A stretch of DNA of 64,000 nt. Origin: Cryptomeria japonica. Its lineage: Eukaryota > Streptophyta > Pinopsida > Cupressales > Cupressaceae. The first letter of the stretch is position 1. Each line of letters opens with the position of its first letter. Shown here one piece after another: positions 1-11,973 of this stretch. A model generated the notes under the pieces. It ran no database searches. It was not told the DNA's origin and worked only from the letters and a program-made list of their open reading frames with translations. The translations under genes and the position numbers were made by a program. Location of the stretch: positions 231,622,396 through 231,686,395 of the forward strand of contig NC_081406.1 of assembly GCF_030272615.1 (NCBI RefSeq), given 5' to 3'.

Positions 1-2
1 TG

Positions 3-332
3 AAGAAAAGGCCATTGAGCTCAAAGGCTTGTATCAAAAGAAGGAGATTTTTCTATCTCAATAGACAAATCTTTGTCTCACATAGAGCCTTCTTACGTCA
101 CATGCGTCTATATCTTCAAGGAAAATCTAACGATTTTGATCAAGAGTCTTTAAACCACAGAGATGTTAATCAATATAGAGCTTTGAGTTATCATAAAAAC
201 AAAGGAGGCAAAATCAATCCTGACTTATTTCCAAACATTTGCATCACATACAATGTAGCTCGGGAAGAACCACCAACTCCCGAAAGAGAAGAGGAAGAAT
301 TTGTCCCATACGTAACACAAAGTTTTTATTGA
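3..332 (+). pseudogene. Leader ORF upstream of E1 gag, 5'-open
   Basis: An open frame runs in from the left edge and stops at 330-332; the first in-window ATG is at 15. The visible ~105 residues are basic (a K-R-R-R cluster near the start) and end in an acidic, Glu-rich tail. I do not recognise the product. It is separated from gag by about 430 bp of AT-rich leader and sits where Tat-type elements may carry an extra 5' ORF. It could equally be the chance remainder of a longer decayed frame, since the beginning is not visible. Confidence 0.3.
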
Positions 333-762
333 AGTCAACATTTCATCCATTCTCACATTCACACATCAATCCATTCCAACTCTCAAAACATAAAGAGGTC
401 TTGTCCTAAGTTATTTTTAGTAATTGCTTGAATCAAACACAAAACATATCACTTTTTAGAGTGTCTCTACATCTAGGATAAACTCATCCTAAGAGACATT
501 TCTACGTAGGTTAAAACTAGTGTATGAGTGCATCCTCTCATTACTAGGTAGCTTGGTCTATAACACATCTCAGATCTCTCTACACCTTATCATATCAAAC
601 ATTGTCAACAAACACACCAAGCAATTCTTAGAAGGACTTTTATAACATCTACCTTTAGTGTTAGAGATCCATATGTTAAACACTTCACCAAACCTTTATC
701 TCTCATTTCATCATCAACTCATCATCATTTTCATCAAACTTCAACAAAAACTTTCAAACAAA

Positions 763-2350
763 ATGCCTCACACCAGATCAAGGACTAGACAACTTGAGAT
801 CGAAGAGGAAGAGGAGGAAAATCTCAAGGAATTCCAAGAAGCCCTTGAAGGAAATGCCAATGATGAAAATCCTAGTACTCCTACTCTTGAAGCAATAGAA
901 AGGGCACAACACAACCCTCTCTTTAATCGAATTTTTGATGAAATACTCAGGAGCAACGCCGACGCTCACTTTTTAAGACTTGCCCAAGAGGGAGCTAAAC
1001 TCCCCCCTGATTTTGATACTGCACAACTAAGACAAGCATCGGAACACCAAAGTCGTAATGAGGATGAAAGAGGTCGAGATCACATTAGATACAAACTTCA
1101 TCAAGGAAACCCCCCACCTCCTCCTCCTCCAAATGACATTAACATGTTGAGGCAACAAGTCGAGAATCTCGCCCAACAACTTCATAGTGGTGTGAAAACA
1201 AACCAGTTTTCACTTAATGATATTTGTCCCTATCCCTTTGATAGGAATCTACATATGCCACCTTTTCCACGAGGGTTTGAAACACCTAAGTTCAAAAAGT
1301 ATCAAGGAAAAGGAGACCCTCGCGATCATGTTAGAGAATTTCATTCAACTTGCCTAGAAGTGGCATATGAGAACACATACCTAATGCGACTTTTTCCCCA
1401 AAGTTTAGGAGGGACAACCACTTCATGGTTTTCCCGTCTACTAGGCAGCATTAGGACATTCGAAGAACTGGTCCAGAAATTCCTTGCACATTACTCACAT
1501 AACATTGAACGTGATATTACCATGGTCGATCTATGTAACACTAAGCAAAAACCAGGAGAGCTATTTTTTCAATTTTCTTACAACGATGGCGTCAAATGTC
1601 TAGCAGATGTTCTCTTCAGTTACCTGAACAAGAATTAGTGGAAATATTTATTTCCAACTTGAACAAAGAAATGGAATTCCACCTAGACATGAAAGTCACA
1701 GAGTCCTTTAACGACATGATCACCAAAGGTTTAAAATGTGAACGGAACCTCATCAAAAAGGGGCTTATCAAAATCTACAATGAACCAAAAGATTCTCCTC
1801 ACTCGTGCTTCAACAGTGATAAACCTAAATTTTGGAATAAAAACAAAAACATTGTTAATGACAGGGTTGTGGATGCAAGAACTATCAAGAGTGCACAACC
1901 TGTGGTCCGATTTGCGGGGCAAAACCCCCCTCCTAAGACCAACACGGTTCCTCCCCCACCAAATCAAGGATGCAATGTTCAGCAAGAAGAACAAAGGCAA
2001 AGACAACAGGTTATAAACCAAAATGGATATACACTCCCTTAGGGGAACCTATTGAAATAGTGTTACGTCAATTGGCCTCATCAAATCTAGTGACCTTACC
2101 AAAAACATCAAATTATGAACCTCAGGTCAAACCTCCATGGTGGAGGGATAATGAACATTGTGAATTCCATCGAGGGAAAGGGCATAAAACAAGCAATTGT
2201 CACAGATTGAAAGATCTTGTTCAGGATCTTATTGATCGAGGCGAGATTGAAATTGAAGGACATGACCCAAAAACCACAAACAATGATCATCTTATGTTTA
2301 AGAATCCACTTCCATCACAAGATCAAAGGGGTCCTTCCACGTCAGGATGA
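763..2350 (+). pseudogene. gag: E1 gag (capsid and zinc knuckle), frameshifted
   Basis: The chosen ATG at 763 starts a protein with a basic N-terminus, a run of glutamates, a run of seven prolines (about 1,117) and then a retrotransposon-gag capsid region (F-P-R-G-F near 1,267, then K-Y-Q-G-K-G-D-P and W-F-S-R). The frame is broken near 1,590 and again near 2,020; the continuing frames carry L-P-E-Q-E-L-V and then a C-X2-H-X4-H-X4-C knuckle at about 2,160-2,205. The knuckle is followed by L-V-Q-D-L-I-D-R-G, the usual Tat context. A TGA ends the frame at 2,348. Gag would coat the RNA in virus-like particles; this copy cannot. Confidence 0.85.
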
Positions 2351-5300
2351 AACACAGATACCAATGATTATACGCGAGCTGCTTATAATTACACTATGAA
2401 TCACCTATATGATGTCAATGAAAAAATTGCAACCATTACCATCAAAAACCCAAGCTCTACTTGCAATTTTGTTACGCATCGTAACAAGATCACCATCAAA
2501 GCGGCTCCACAAGGCACCACCTCCATACCAAAGCAGTACAACCTTGTGGAACAATTAGATAAAACGCCTGCACTTATATCCATTTTAGAGTTGTTGCACT
2601 TATCCCCATCTCATAAAACGATCTTGGATCAAGCTCTCCAAGAGGCGTCAGTCCCTGCCAACCTCAACACAGATCAATTCCAAGCTATGGTTGGTAGTCT
2701 GAGATCATCGCCATGTCTCACTTTCTTGGAAAGTGACAATACATCCTTCCAGCAACCTCATAACGCCTCACTCCATATTGAAGGATTTATCAACCAACAC
2801 AAGATCAAGCGAGTCTTGATTGATAATGGAGCAGGCCTAAATATCTGTACACTATAATTGGTCATAGCACTAGGATATGCAGTTGAATCAGTGGATCCTC
2901 ACAAAAAGATAACTATAAAAGCCTATGATGATGTCGAGCGTTCTTCAAAAGGAGCAGTTGTGTTACCAATCTGAGTAGGCCCAATGGTAAAGCACATCAT
3001 ATGTCAAGTTCTGGACCTTACTCTGTCATACAATTTGTTGTTAGGAAGACCTTGGATACACACCATGCAAGCCATTCCATCCACCTATCACCAGTGTATC
3101 AAGTTCCCGCATAACGATGTAGAAATTACAATCCTAGGTGATGCAAATCCATTTGCATATTGTAACAGTATCAACCATCAGCCAGAGATTACCATTCCCA
3201 ACAATAGAGAAGCTATCCCATCCACTTTCTATGTAAGTCCAGCCTCTCTTTCCAGTTCAAACACCACTATACCCAAGCAAGAGAAGCTAAAAATGAAAAT
3301 GGTAGAGGAAGGTCTTGGGGAGTACAATCTAAGCCAACTCTTTTGTGTAGGGCAACTACCAACTTCCCCTAGAACTCATGGTAAGCCACAAAGGTTACTA
3401 CGAGCACCACTAGTCAAGACGACATGCACTTTGACGCCTTTCATCCTTGGAAAGAGTCAAGAAGAAGAGACCAAAGATGAGGACTTAGCAGAATGGATCT
3501 ATAAAGACCCTATCACCATGGAAATCCCACAAGCTAGGCTTCCCACAGATCAATATGGAAAAGACCTTACCATTATGCAAAGAATGGGGTATGATGGTCA
3601 GAGTGCTTTGGGACCTCACAAGAAAGGATGACATGAACCGTTGCAACCTGAGTTAAAGCCTAAAGATAACACTGGATTAGGCTTTCAAAAGGAGATTCTT
3701 CCTAAACTTGGATTCAAAGGGAAACTCAGCAAACCTATATATCAGCCTAAAACTCTAAAAAGGCCACCATTGATTATCTCAGCATCACCAAGCACCCTAC
3801 CAACTGTCCCACTGAGGCTAAAGATCCCAGCAATATCATCCATAATACCAATCATCCCACCAATCAAACCAACTACTCCATCAACAGCAGCAACCGCATC
3901 AACAGCACCACTAGCAGTATCAGAACCCCCAACAGTATCGATAAAACTGACAATTCCATCAGGAGCAGCAGATTCAACACTGTCGATACTCCCAGTATCG
4001 GATTCACTGATCCCAATAATCCTTCCTGCAGCACCAATCATTTCATCTACAAAGGTCCATCAGCCAGTTACACCTGCAGTCTTTAACTCAAAGGATATCC
4101 CGGTATGGTATAGCAATCGGATGTTGGAAAGTGACTCAGAGACTAACTCGCATGAGTGGTAATTTGATTCCATACAACTTAATACTTTAGATGAGGAAGA
4201 CTCATCCCTACCTCCACCTCGCAAAGACATCCCTATTTACGGAGAAGCATAGATAAAGACCTCTTGGGTTCTTGAACTGGAAACATCTTCCATAGACCCT
4301 ACATCACATCCTACACCCGACTCAGACAGGGAGAGTGCCATCAGCGACCTTCACCACAATGGTTTAACCCTCACTGACACATCTTATGAACTTAACCTGA
4401 TCAATGAGGTAATGCCTATTAAACATCCTGACCTCATCGAATGGAACCAATCTAATCCCCCATGCCTTGACCAATTCCAAAACGATGAGGCGATTATTGA
4501 CTTTTTGGAACTAAGGGATAACATACCAAGTGGGGATCACAAAGCTGGATTCGCCATTGAACTTAATAGCGCCACATACTTTGGGGCAGATGCCAAACCT
4601 TTCAGCTGCAAAAATATAACAATGAAACATGGATCTTCCAATGAAGACCACACTGTGGCACTCTTTTTTCCCAAAAAAGTAAAAAGAAAGAGTGTATCCA
4701 ATGGTGAAAACCTCTCTAAGGTTCCTGAGGATGAAAGGTTTGACATCCTCCCCTCTAGTACACAGCAGGAATGATCAACAATCCTCATTGAGGAAACAAA
4801 AGAATTCAACATGGGGACTCCTGAGACTCCTCATCACATACATCTGACATCTCTTTTAACTCCAGAGGAACAACCTAAGTTTATAGAGTTCTTCCAGAAG
4901 CGTCAGATCAACTTTGCATGGTCATATGCAAACATGCCTGGTCTTGATCTTGATTTAGTCATGTATCACCTTACTATAGCAGAAGGCGCTAAGCCTGTCA
5001 AACAAAAGCTTCGAAAGATGCACCCTCAGATTGTGGTACTACTCAGAGCAGAACTTAAGAAACTCCTGGATGTTGGTTTTATTAGACCAATTGATTATGC
5101 AAATTGGATATCCAATATTGTACCTGTTGGAAAACCAAATGGGGGCATCTGTATTTGTACTGACTTCAGAGACCTCAACAAAGCATGTCCTAAGGATGAC
5201 TTCCCCCTACCAAACATTGACATGATCGTAGATCTAACAGCGGGACATGTCATGCTTTCTCTCATGGATGGCTTTTTAGGGTACAATCGGATAAAGATCG

Positions 5301-7983
5301 CACTAGAGGATCAACATAAGATGGCCTTCACATGTCCATGGGGAACATACTGCTAGAATGTAATGCCTTTTGGTCTATAGAATGCATGAGAGACCTATCA
5401 AAGAGCAATGACCATCATATTTCATGATATGATGCACACCATAATGGAGGATTATGTCGATGATTTATTGGCAAAATCCTTAACATGAGAAGGTCATCTG
5501 GAAATCTTAGATAAAATCTTTAATCGCCTAAAACAGTATCATGTTCGACTCAACCCAAAGAAATGTGTCTTTGGAGCAAAGGCATTGAGGTAGATCCCAC
5601 AAAGGTCAAAGCAATCATGGACATGCCACCTCCAAAGAACATCAGTCAGCTAAGGACATTACAAGGGCGGAACCAATCCTTACACACCTATTACACAAAA
5701 ACATCTACTTTCAATGGGATGCCAGATGTCAGCAAGCATTCCATATGCTTAAAGATTATCTTGTGAATACACCATTGTTGATCCCACCAGATCCAAGTAG
5801 ACCTTTATTGCTCTATATTTCAGCAACAAATACAACATTGGGCATACTACTGGCACAACATAATGCAGAAGGGAAAGAGTGTGTTGTTTACTACATCTCT
5901 TGCACACTGGTCGGCTATGAACTCAATTACACACCTATTGAGCGAGCTTGCCTAGTAGTAATCTTGGCAGCCACTAAACTGAGGCATTACCTGTTAACAC
6001 ACAAAGTACAACTCATTGCAAAAATCGATCCACTAAAGTACTTACTCAGCAAAGCAACATTGACAGGCCGCTTAGCCAAATGGGTGATGATTCTAAGTGA
6101 ATTTGACATCGAGTATGTGGACCATAAGGCTATCAAGGGCCAAGTTATTGTAGATCAGTTGGCCGATGCACCCCTCATAGGTGATCATCCTCTTGTTTCC
6201 AATTTTTTAGATGAAGAGATCTTCATGATCATAGGAGCACAACCATGGAAACTATACTTTGATGGTTCATATACTAGGCATGGCTCAAGGGCAGGAATTC
6301 TGTTTATCACACCTCAAGGTGATAGCATCCCGAAGTCTTATAGGCTAACTTTTTATGCACAAACAACATAGCTGAGTATGAGGCCTTGATCACAGGACTC
6401 CGACTAGTCGTACAATGGAAGTTAAAAGAGCTACAAGTATATGGTGACTTTCAACTGGTCATTCGACAAGCCATAGATGAATATTAGACCAAGGATGATA
6501 AACTCATGTCGTACAAGCAAATGGTGGACAAATTAAAGGCATCGTTTACTACTATCACCTTTGAGCAGATACCTAGAGATCAGAATCGAGATGCTGACGT
6601 TATGGCTACTATTGCATCTCTCCTAGATCTTTCACATAATTCAACACGCTATGAGTTCTTGGTAGAATAGCTTTGGATTCTAGCTCATGATATCCCTGAA
6701 ACTGAGATGATATGTTGCATTGTCGGCTTTGAATCCCCATGGTACGGTGAGTTCTACACCTACCTCTATGATCACACACTTCCTCCTAACCAACAAAAAA
6801 CCTTCATTCGCCAAACCGCTCGATACACCATCATTACTGAAACCCTATACCGACGTAGTCTTGATGGTACTCTCCTTTGATGTTTGGAATAGGATGAGAC
6901 AACAAAGGACTTGGAAGAGGTCCATGAAGGAATTTGTGGGACTCACTCAAGCGGTCCTTCACTAGCCAAGAAGATCATGTGTGTTGGATACTAATGGTCG
7001 TCCATGGAAAAGGATTCCTACTATTTTGTCCAAAAATACAAAAAATGCTAAGTTCATGGAGACTTGATACATGCACCAGCACAAGAATTACAACCAATCA
7101 CAACACCATGGCCCTTTTGTCAATGGGGCCTTGACCTTGTGGGTAAGATCCATTCATCCTCATCCAACGATCATAAGTTCATCATTACCGCTATTGAATA
7201 TTTCACAAAGTGGATAGAAGTTGTTCCCATTACCCAAGTCACCGGCAAGCAGATTGCCTCACTCATCCTTAATTGCATCATTTGTCAGTATGGCATACCC
7301 ATGTCCATCATCACAGATAACGGGCTTCCTTTCAAAAATCGGGATGTCCGTGAACTCTGTGAGAAATTTCATATCCAACACCGTTTTTCCACTCCCTATT
7401 ACCCACAAGGCAATGGTCAGGTCGAAGCATCCGACAAAAACATATTGAGAATCCTCAAGAAGACAGTCAATGACGTCGGTCGTGATTGGCATGTTCAACT
7501 AAATCCAATACTATGAGCGTATCGAACTAGTATTCGAACCCCTACAGGTGCAACTCCCTAATTACTGGTCTATGGTGCAGAATCCATCCTTCCTATTGAG
7601 GTCGAGATACCATCTCTACGGGTTTCCTTGCATAATCTGATAGATAATGAAGCATATCGAGTATCATGTCTTCAAGACCTGGAGATACTTGATGAAAAGT
7701 GACAAGCTGCATACAACCACATCAAGGCCCATCAGCAGCGAATGAGCAAAAGATATAATCATTGGGTTAGACCTCATACATTTGAGGTAGGTGATCTTGT
7801 TCTTAGAGAGAATCCTCGTAACCAACCAAACAGAAAACATTAGGGAAAGTTTGAATCTAACTAGTTGGTTCCATACGTTATCACGGTTGTATTTGGGTCT
7901 AGGCCATATCAATTGGCTACGTCAAAAGGAGAACCACTAGCAAATTCGATCAACAGCATGCACCTCAAACAGTTTCATACATA
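2351..7983 (+). pseudogene. pol: E1 pol (PR, G-patch, RT, RNase H, aRNase H, INT), degenerate
   Basis: One frame continues from the gag end to about 5,575 with scattered stops (2,855, 2,972, 3,629, 4,160, 4,250, 4,772, 5,354 and others). Protease: D-N-G-A-G at about 2,820 and L-L-G-R-P-W-I-H at about 3,040. A G-patch lies at about 3,570-3,690, followed by a Pro/Thr/Ser-rich linker. RT: R-P-I-D-Y at 5,083, D-F-R-D-L-N, and Y-V-D-D at about 5,455. A deletion and frame shifts lie near 5,575-5,700. RNase H covers 5,790-6,000 and a second RNase H with L-Y-F-D-G-S 6,250-6,640. Integrase, 6,850-7,983, keeps D (G-L-D-L), D (T-D-N-G) and E (G-Q-V-E). Some stops in the RT (MPFGL region) are transversions, so decay here is older and less C-to-T-biased than in E2. 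Confidence 0.9.
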
Positions 7984-8102
7984 AGTTGTACAGAACATCA
8001 GTCTCCAATGCATACCGGAAACAAGCCCAAAACATTTAGATAAATATCCTGAAGAAAATACAAAAAAAAAAAAATAGTAAAGAAAAATCATGCATCCAAA
8101 TG

Positions 8103-8173
8103 GTGAAAAACCACTCCGGTGGCACCTTGGGTAAGTACAATGGTGAAAACCTGGCAAACAGGCGCCAATTGTA
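8103..8173 (+). other. Conserved structured motif, E1 copy
   Basis: About 70 bp match E3 36,433-36,506 although flanking DNA is diverged. Core elements: CCAC/GTGG small stem, then GGCACCTTGG, AAGTAC, TGAAAACC, then hairpin CCTG (8,150-8,153), loop GCAAA, CAGG (8,159-8,162). In E3 the same hairpin is CCTA-GCAAA-TAGG, a compensatory change. Confidence 0.6.
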
Positions 8174-8396
8174 AAGGCTATGGCTCCATTTTCTTTCAAA
8201 CTTGTTGCAAATCACATTCATTGCATCCACTCATCCATCAGTCAAAACCATGGATTGTTATTGATCTGCAATCAAGGATAGTACTTCATGCGTCTTGCAT
8301 CCTGCTTTTTCATAGTCATGCCTAAACTGGGGGCAATGCCCTTAACCTATTAATGGAAGTGGATTATGCATTACTTGTGATTCATTGGGTTCTTCA

Positions 8397-8580
8397 TTCA
8401 AAACAATCACAAAATACCAAAAACATTCAAAACAATCACAAAATACCAAAAACATTCAAAACTGTCTCACAAAATACCAAAAAAATTCAAAACTGTCTCA
8501 CAAAATACCAAAAACATTCAAAAATGTCTCAAAAAATACCAAAAATATTCAAAAACACTCACAGAATCCAAAAAAATATT
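8397..8580 (+). repeat. ~30-bp tandem repeat in E1 tail
   Basis: Five to six imperfect copies of a unit containing CACAAAATACCAAAAACATT followed by CAAAA. Units are 29-31 bp and diverge towards the 3' side. The A-rich strand is the element's sense strand. Confidence 0.85.
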
Positions 8581-9568
8581 ATCAAACATCAAAAATCAAT
8601 CAAAAACATGGCAACGCATTGTACATACTCATCGAAGCAAACTTCAACCACACCTTTTTGAAATACTCAAATGATGACCACTTATCAAATCAACCAAACA
8701 ATCAACACAGGTACGCACAACTGTCTTAACAAGGATGCATCCTTCCTTACCCAAAACAAACACATGATAACATTTTCTTTGACAAGAAAATTTTGTTTAA
8801 GCTATCAAGTACTTGGTTGGTTTGTAGGTTATTTATTCATTTATATCAGGTTCCTACGCTACTTCGGGATATCCACAAGTGATTAGAGTGGTCGTGATGG
8901 TTCCTAAGTATCGTTTGTTTGTTTATCTTCTGTGAATTATTTCAGTAAAATTTTGGGGCATGTACTAATGGTGTCTACGTGGGAAGTTCACTAAGCTATG
9001 TGATATTATGCAAAATACAGTCATGGATCACTATGCTTTCTGACTACAACGTATACCTCGACCATATGAGCATGAACCATTATGGAGGGTCCATATTCTT
9101 TATTTATTTATGCTACTTGTTTGCAGGTACATTGCTCCAAACTTGGTTCCTACTGCCTCATCCAAGATTGATACTACCCTTGCTCAATGATGAAAATAAA
9201 GCACTATGGATCGTCATTCCATCTCATCTGTATATATTGCATTTTGTTGCATTCCATCCATCCATACATTCATAAATAGTTGCATATCATTCATACATAG
9301 TAATGACAATGGGTGCATACTCTATTTCTCTCTTCTTCCATAGGAATAGGTCCTCCATATCTTCTATCTAACATTGAATCCACCCCCTCACCCTCCCTAT
9401 CTTGATCATCAACATCATCATAATCCCTTCGTCGTTTCCCATCAATTCAATCAAGCTACGTTCATCACCATCCATCTAACAGGAGGGGTTGCGCTTCCCA
9501 TCCACACAATCAAGCCAGTTGCTCTGTCTCCAAAGGCACATCGAATCACACACACCTAGACTATCAAC

Positions 9569-9960
9569 AGATACTCAAATCAAGTATCTTCGGGTCTCAA
9601 CAGGTAATCGATCATGGCAAACCTAGACTACAATAGGCATTTATCATAATTACGTAGTCTCAACGGGGATGCTATGATTCATCACAACCAACCTACAACA
9701 CCAACACTATCAATTGATCAACCAATCAAACACAATCATAACAAACAATTACATCAATTGTCTAAGTCTCAATGAGTATTTTGCTTCATATACCTTGACT
9801 TCATCGGACAATTACATCAATTGTCTAAGTCTCATCAGGTTACTTTGATTCACTTACTCAGACTTTATCATGTCCAATCGAACAACTGACATCAACAGTC
9901 ATGCTTTGACTCAACTGGGGCAATTTAATCGATTGCACCAGATTGTCTAACCAATTTTGA
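9569..9960 (+). repeat. Cluster of short hairpins before the E1 PPT
   Basis: Perfect short inverted repeats with different arms: AGATACT/AGTATCT (9,569-9,575 and 9,583-9,589), AGACTAC/GTAGTCT (9,625-9,631 and 9,654-9,660), ACAATT/AATTGT (9,745-9,750 and 9,756-9,761) and GACAATT/AATTGTC (9,807-9,813 and 9,819-9,825). Most are followed by a phrase like AAGTCTCAA or GTCTCAAC. The first has the loop word CAAATCA that also occurs in the E3 array. Confidence 0.6.
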
Positions 9961-10275
9961 TCAATTGCATAGCATCAATCAAAAGCACACACTGCCTTTG
10001 CACTGTATCTCTTGCATGACTTAAGAGTACTCGCTGGATTGTCCTTTTCTCCATATTCACTCTCAATTTCTTCTATTCTTTCACCGTTATTGCTAAATTC
10101 TTCTATTCTACTTCCCCACCAATTATTGTTCTTTTTTGAGAGATCGCTCGATTTTTCAAAATTTTCGGCCCATCTCTCGAGGGGGCATACCACCCTTTAA
10201 ATTAACATTTTATGGGACATATTTCTTCACACCTATTTTTCTTTCTTTGAAATGGCACGATAAACTGCACGGTCT

Positions 10276-10289
10276 CAAAGAGGGGCAAA
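10276..10289 (+). promoter_or_regulatory. E1 polypurine tract
   Basis: CAAAGAGGGGCAAA lies immediately 5' of the TGTAG start of the 3' LTR. E3 has the same word at the equivalent place (39,434-39,448). It would prime plus-strand DNA synthesis. Confidence 0.85.
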
Positions 10290-10423
10290 TGTAGTCACAT
10301 AAATCTATCCATTTTAATTAAATGAATATTTTCTATTTATTTGATTAAAAACGCACTAGCCAACAGTTAATTAAATTAACATTTAATTAATTCATCTTCA
10401 AATCATTCTCCTATTAATCAAAT
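10290..10423 (+). repeat. E1 3' LTR, left part
   Basis: Starts TGTAGTCACA after the polypurine tract and is cut by the E2 insertion. The last five bases (CAAAT, 10,419-10,423) are the target site duplicated at 24,841-24,845. Confidence 0.85.
10419..10423 (+). repeat. Target site duplication of E2, left copy
   Basis: CAAAT directly precedes the TGTAG start of LTR A and equals 24,841-24,845 behind LTR C. This is the usual 5-bp length for Ty3/gypsy integration. Confidence 0.9.
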
Positions 10424-11973
10424 TGTAGCGTCGTAAATTGTACGCACTTGCTAGGGTGGTACAATTTCACACCTAGTTTAGCACCCGCCTTAGTGCATTT
10501 TACATTTTGCATTGCATTTCTCCTTTAGCACTTAATTAATCAAATTAATTAGGTCTAAGGTCCTATTTCACCATTCTCCACATCATAAAGTTGGGCCCTT
10601 TCGTTAAAGTGTGCCCTTTTCATTTTATTCCTCCAATACATCATTCAATCAAAAACCCTAATTAAGTCCTATTTTGAACTTGGGGGCTTGGTTTCGGGGG
10701 TCAAAACATCTCGAAATCACCTGTAACTTCGAGATTCTCTCTAAAATCATCATATCCGACGGCCCTGAAAATTTGGTGAAAAATTGTCGGGACCGTGGCG
10801 CCCGGAGTGCACATGGTCCCGGACATTTTTCCCGAAATTTTAGGAGCACAATCCAATCATAAAATAAAGCTTAACCCCAAGAAATTGGCGGGAAATTCAA
10901 TCTCTAGGTCGGCCAAAAGACGAAATTAAGACCTAGGGTTTCATACATAAAAGCTCTCTTTCTTCATTTGAAAGGATCCAATTTTTGTTTTCAGGAACCT
11001 CATATGCAGCGAAAGAGCAGATCTTTGAAGACTTCAACAACATTCAACATCCCTCTATCAAGCATTTATCAATTTCATTCATCCGTTTAGGGCTTGGAAG
11101 ACATTGAAGAACAATAGGAGATTACCGACTGAAGATTGGCTTGTACCCCTCCCTTGGGGGTTGGGTATGATTTCATGTTGTTTTCATGTCTTTGCATAAG
11201 CTTCAATACATCAATTATTCATGCTTTAGATCACTTTGCATCTTGATTTAGAGCATTTACATTGTCATTTACAAGCAATTAGGGTTTACTTTCTAGGTTG
11301 CTCTAGTTTGCTTGCTCGCATTTTAGGATCTTGCACACACACAAGGTCTGCACACACAATACATTTTACAATACAACTTGGCTATTCGTGGAGGTGGAAA
11401 TCACCGAAGCGGGGGTTTGACTAAGGCAAAACCCTATATAGCCGCCCACACCCTTTTCAGATATAAGTGCAGGTTTCGGGACTCGGACGACGCCGCAGGT
11501 TACAGATCCAGGAAAAGCAGGTCGAGACAACACTCCACACCAAATTGCAGAGAAAAAGACCTGGACAGGGGCGTGGGGCGCCCTGGTCCTGCCAGGACAG
11601 GGGCGCTGGGCGCCCTGGTCCCTGGGACAGAGGCGCTGGGCGCCCTGGTTCTCCTGACAGACAGCATTTTCGACAGTTTCCAGAGTGCAAGATAGCAGTT
11701 TCAGGTGCAGTTTCTGGCACAGTATCAGGACAGTGGCGCCCGCGCCCCCATCCCAAACATTTTCAATCAGATTTTGACTCTGGGAATGCATCTGCATTCT
11801 TGTTTTATCCTTGTGTTTACAGCTGTTCATTGTTTAATCTCAATTCTGCAATCTTGTTATTAGTTTATACATGCATTTTGGGATTAGGACTTGAACTTGC
11901 ATCATTTTATCTTTCAATTACAACAAAGGAATAGAAATCCTAATAGGTAGCCCGTGGCTCTCTCTTTCACAAA
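10424..11973 (+). repeat. E2 LTR copy A, 3'-truncated
   Basis: Begins TGTAGCGTCG like B and C and is collinear with them for about 1,550 bp. It stops at TCACAAA (11,967-11,973), where LTRs B and C continue into AAGAAGTAGCC. The last ~110 bp of the LTR are missing and internal DNA follows at once. Confidence 0.9.
11564..11663 (+). repeat. GC-rich triple repeat in E2 LTR (copy A)
   Basis: Three units of 30-32 bp starting ACAGGGGCG or ACAGAGGCG and containing CTGGGCGCCCTGGTCC. The palindrome GGGCGCCC and the flanking CCAGG/CCTGG can form strong hairpins. Copies in LTR B (13,324-13,422) and C (24,330-24,420) carry G-to-A and C-to-T changes, chiefly at CG. The block lies downstream of the TATA region, so it would be in the transcript leader. 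Confidence 0.85.

Larger units (their letters stand above)
7984..10275 (+). other. E1 3' non-coding tail
   Basis: No coding sequence is recognised. The tail holds a structured motif shared with E3 (8,103-8,173), a ~30-bp tandem repeat (8,397-8,580), purine motifs such as ACTGGGGGCA near 8,327, a set of short hairpins (9,569-9,960) and the motif GAGGGGGCATAC (10,179-10,190). Long 3' tails of this kind are usual for Tat-lineage elements. Confidence 0.7.

Noticed and set aside
3742-4041. Minus-strand 99-codon Gly/Ile/Asp ORF
   Set aside because: Shadow of the Pro/Thr/Ser-rich linker of E1 pol.
11366-11934. ORFs of 60-155 codons in both strands of the E2 LTRs (also at 13,125-13,702, 24,132-24,563 and 10,658-10,862)
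   Set aside because: They repeat in every LTR copy with frame-changing differences, overlap each other on both strands and follow from the GC-rich repeat; no conserved protein is seen.
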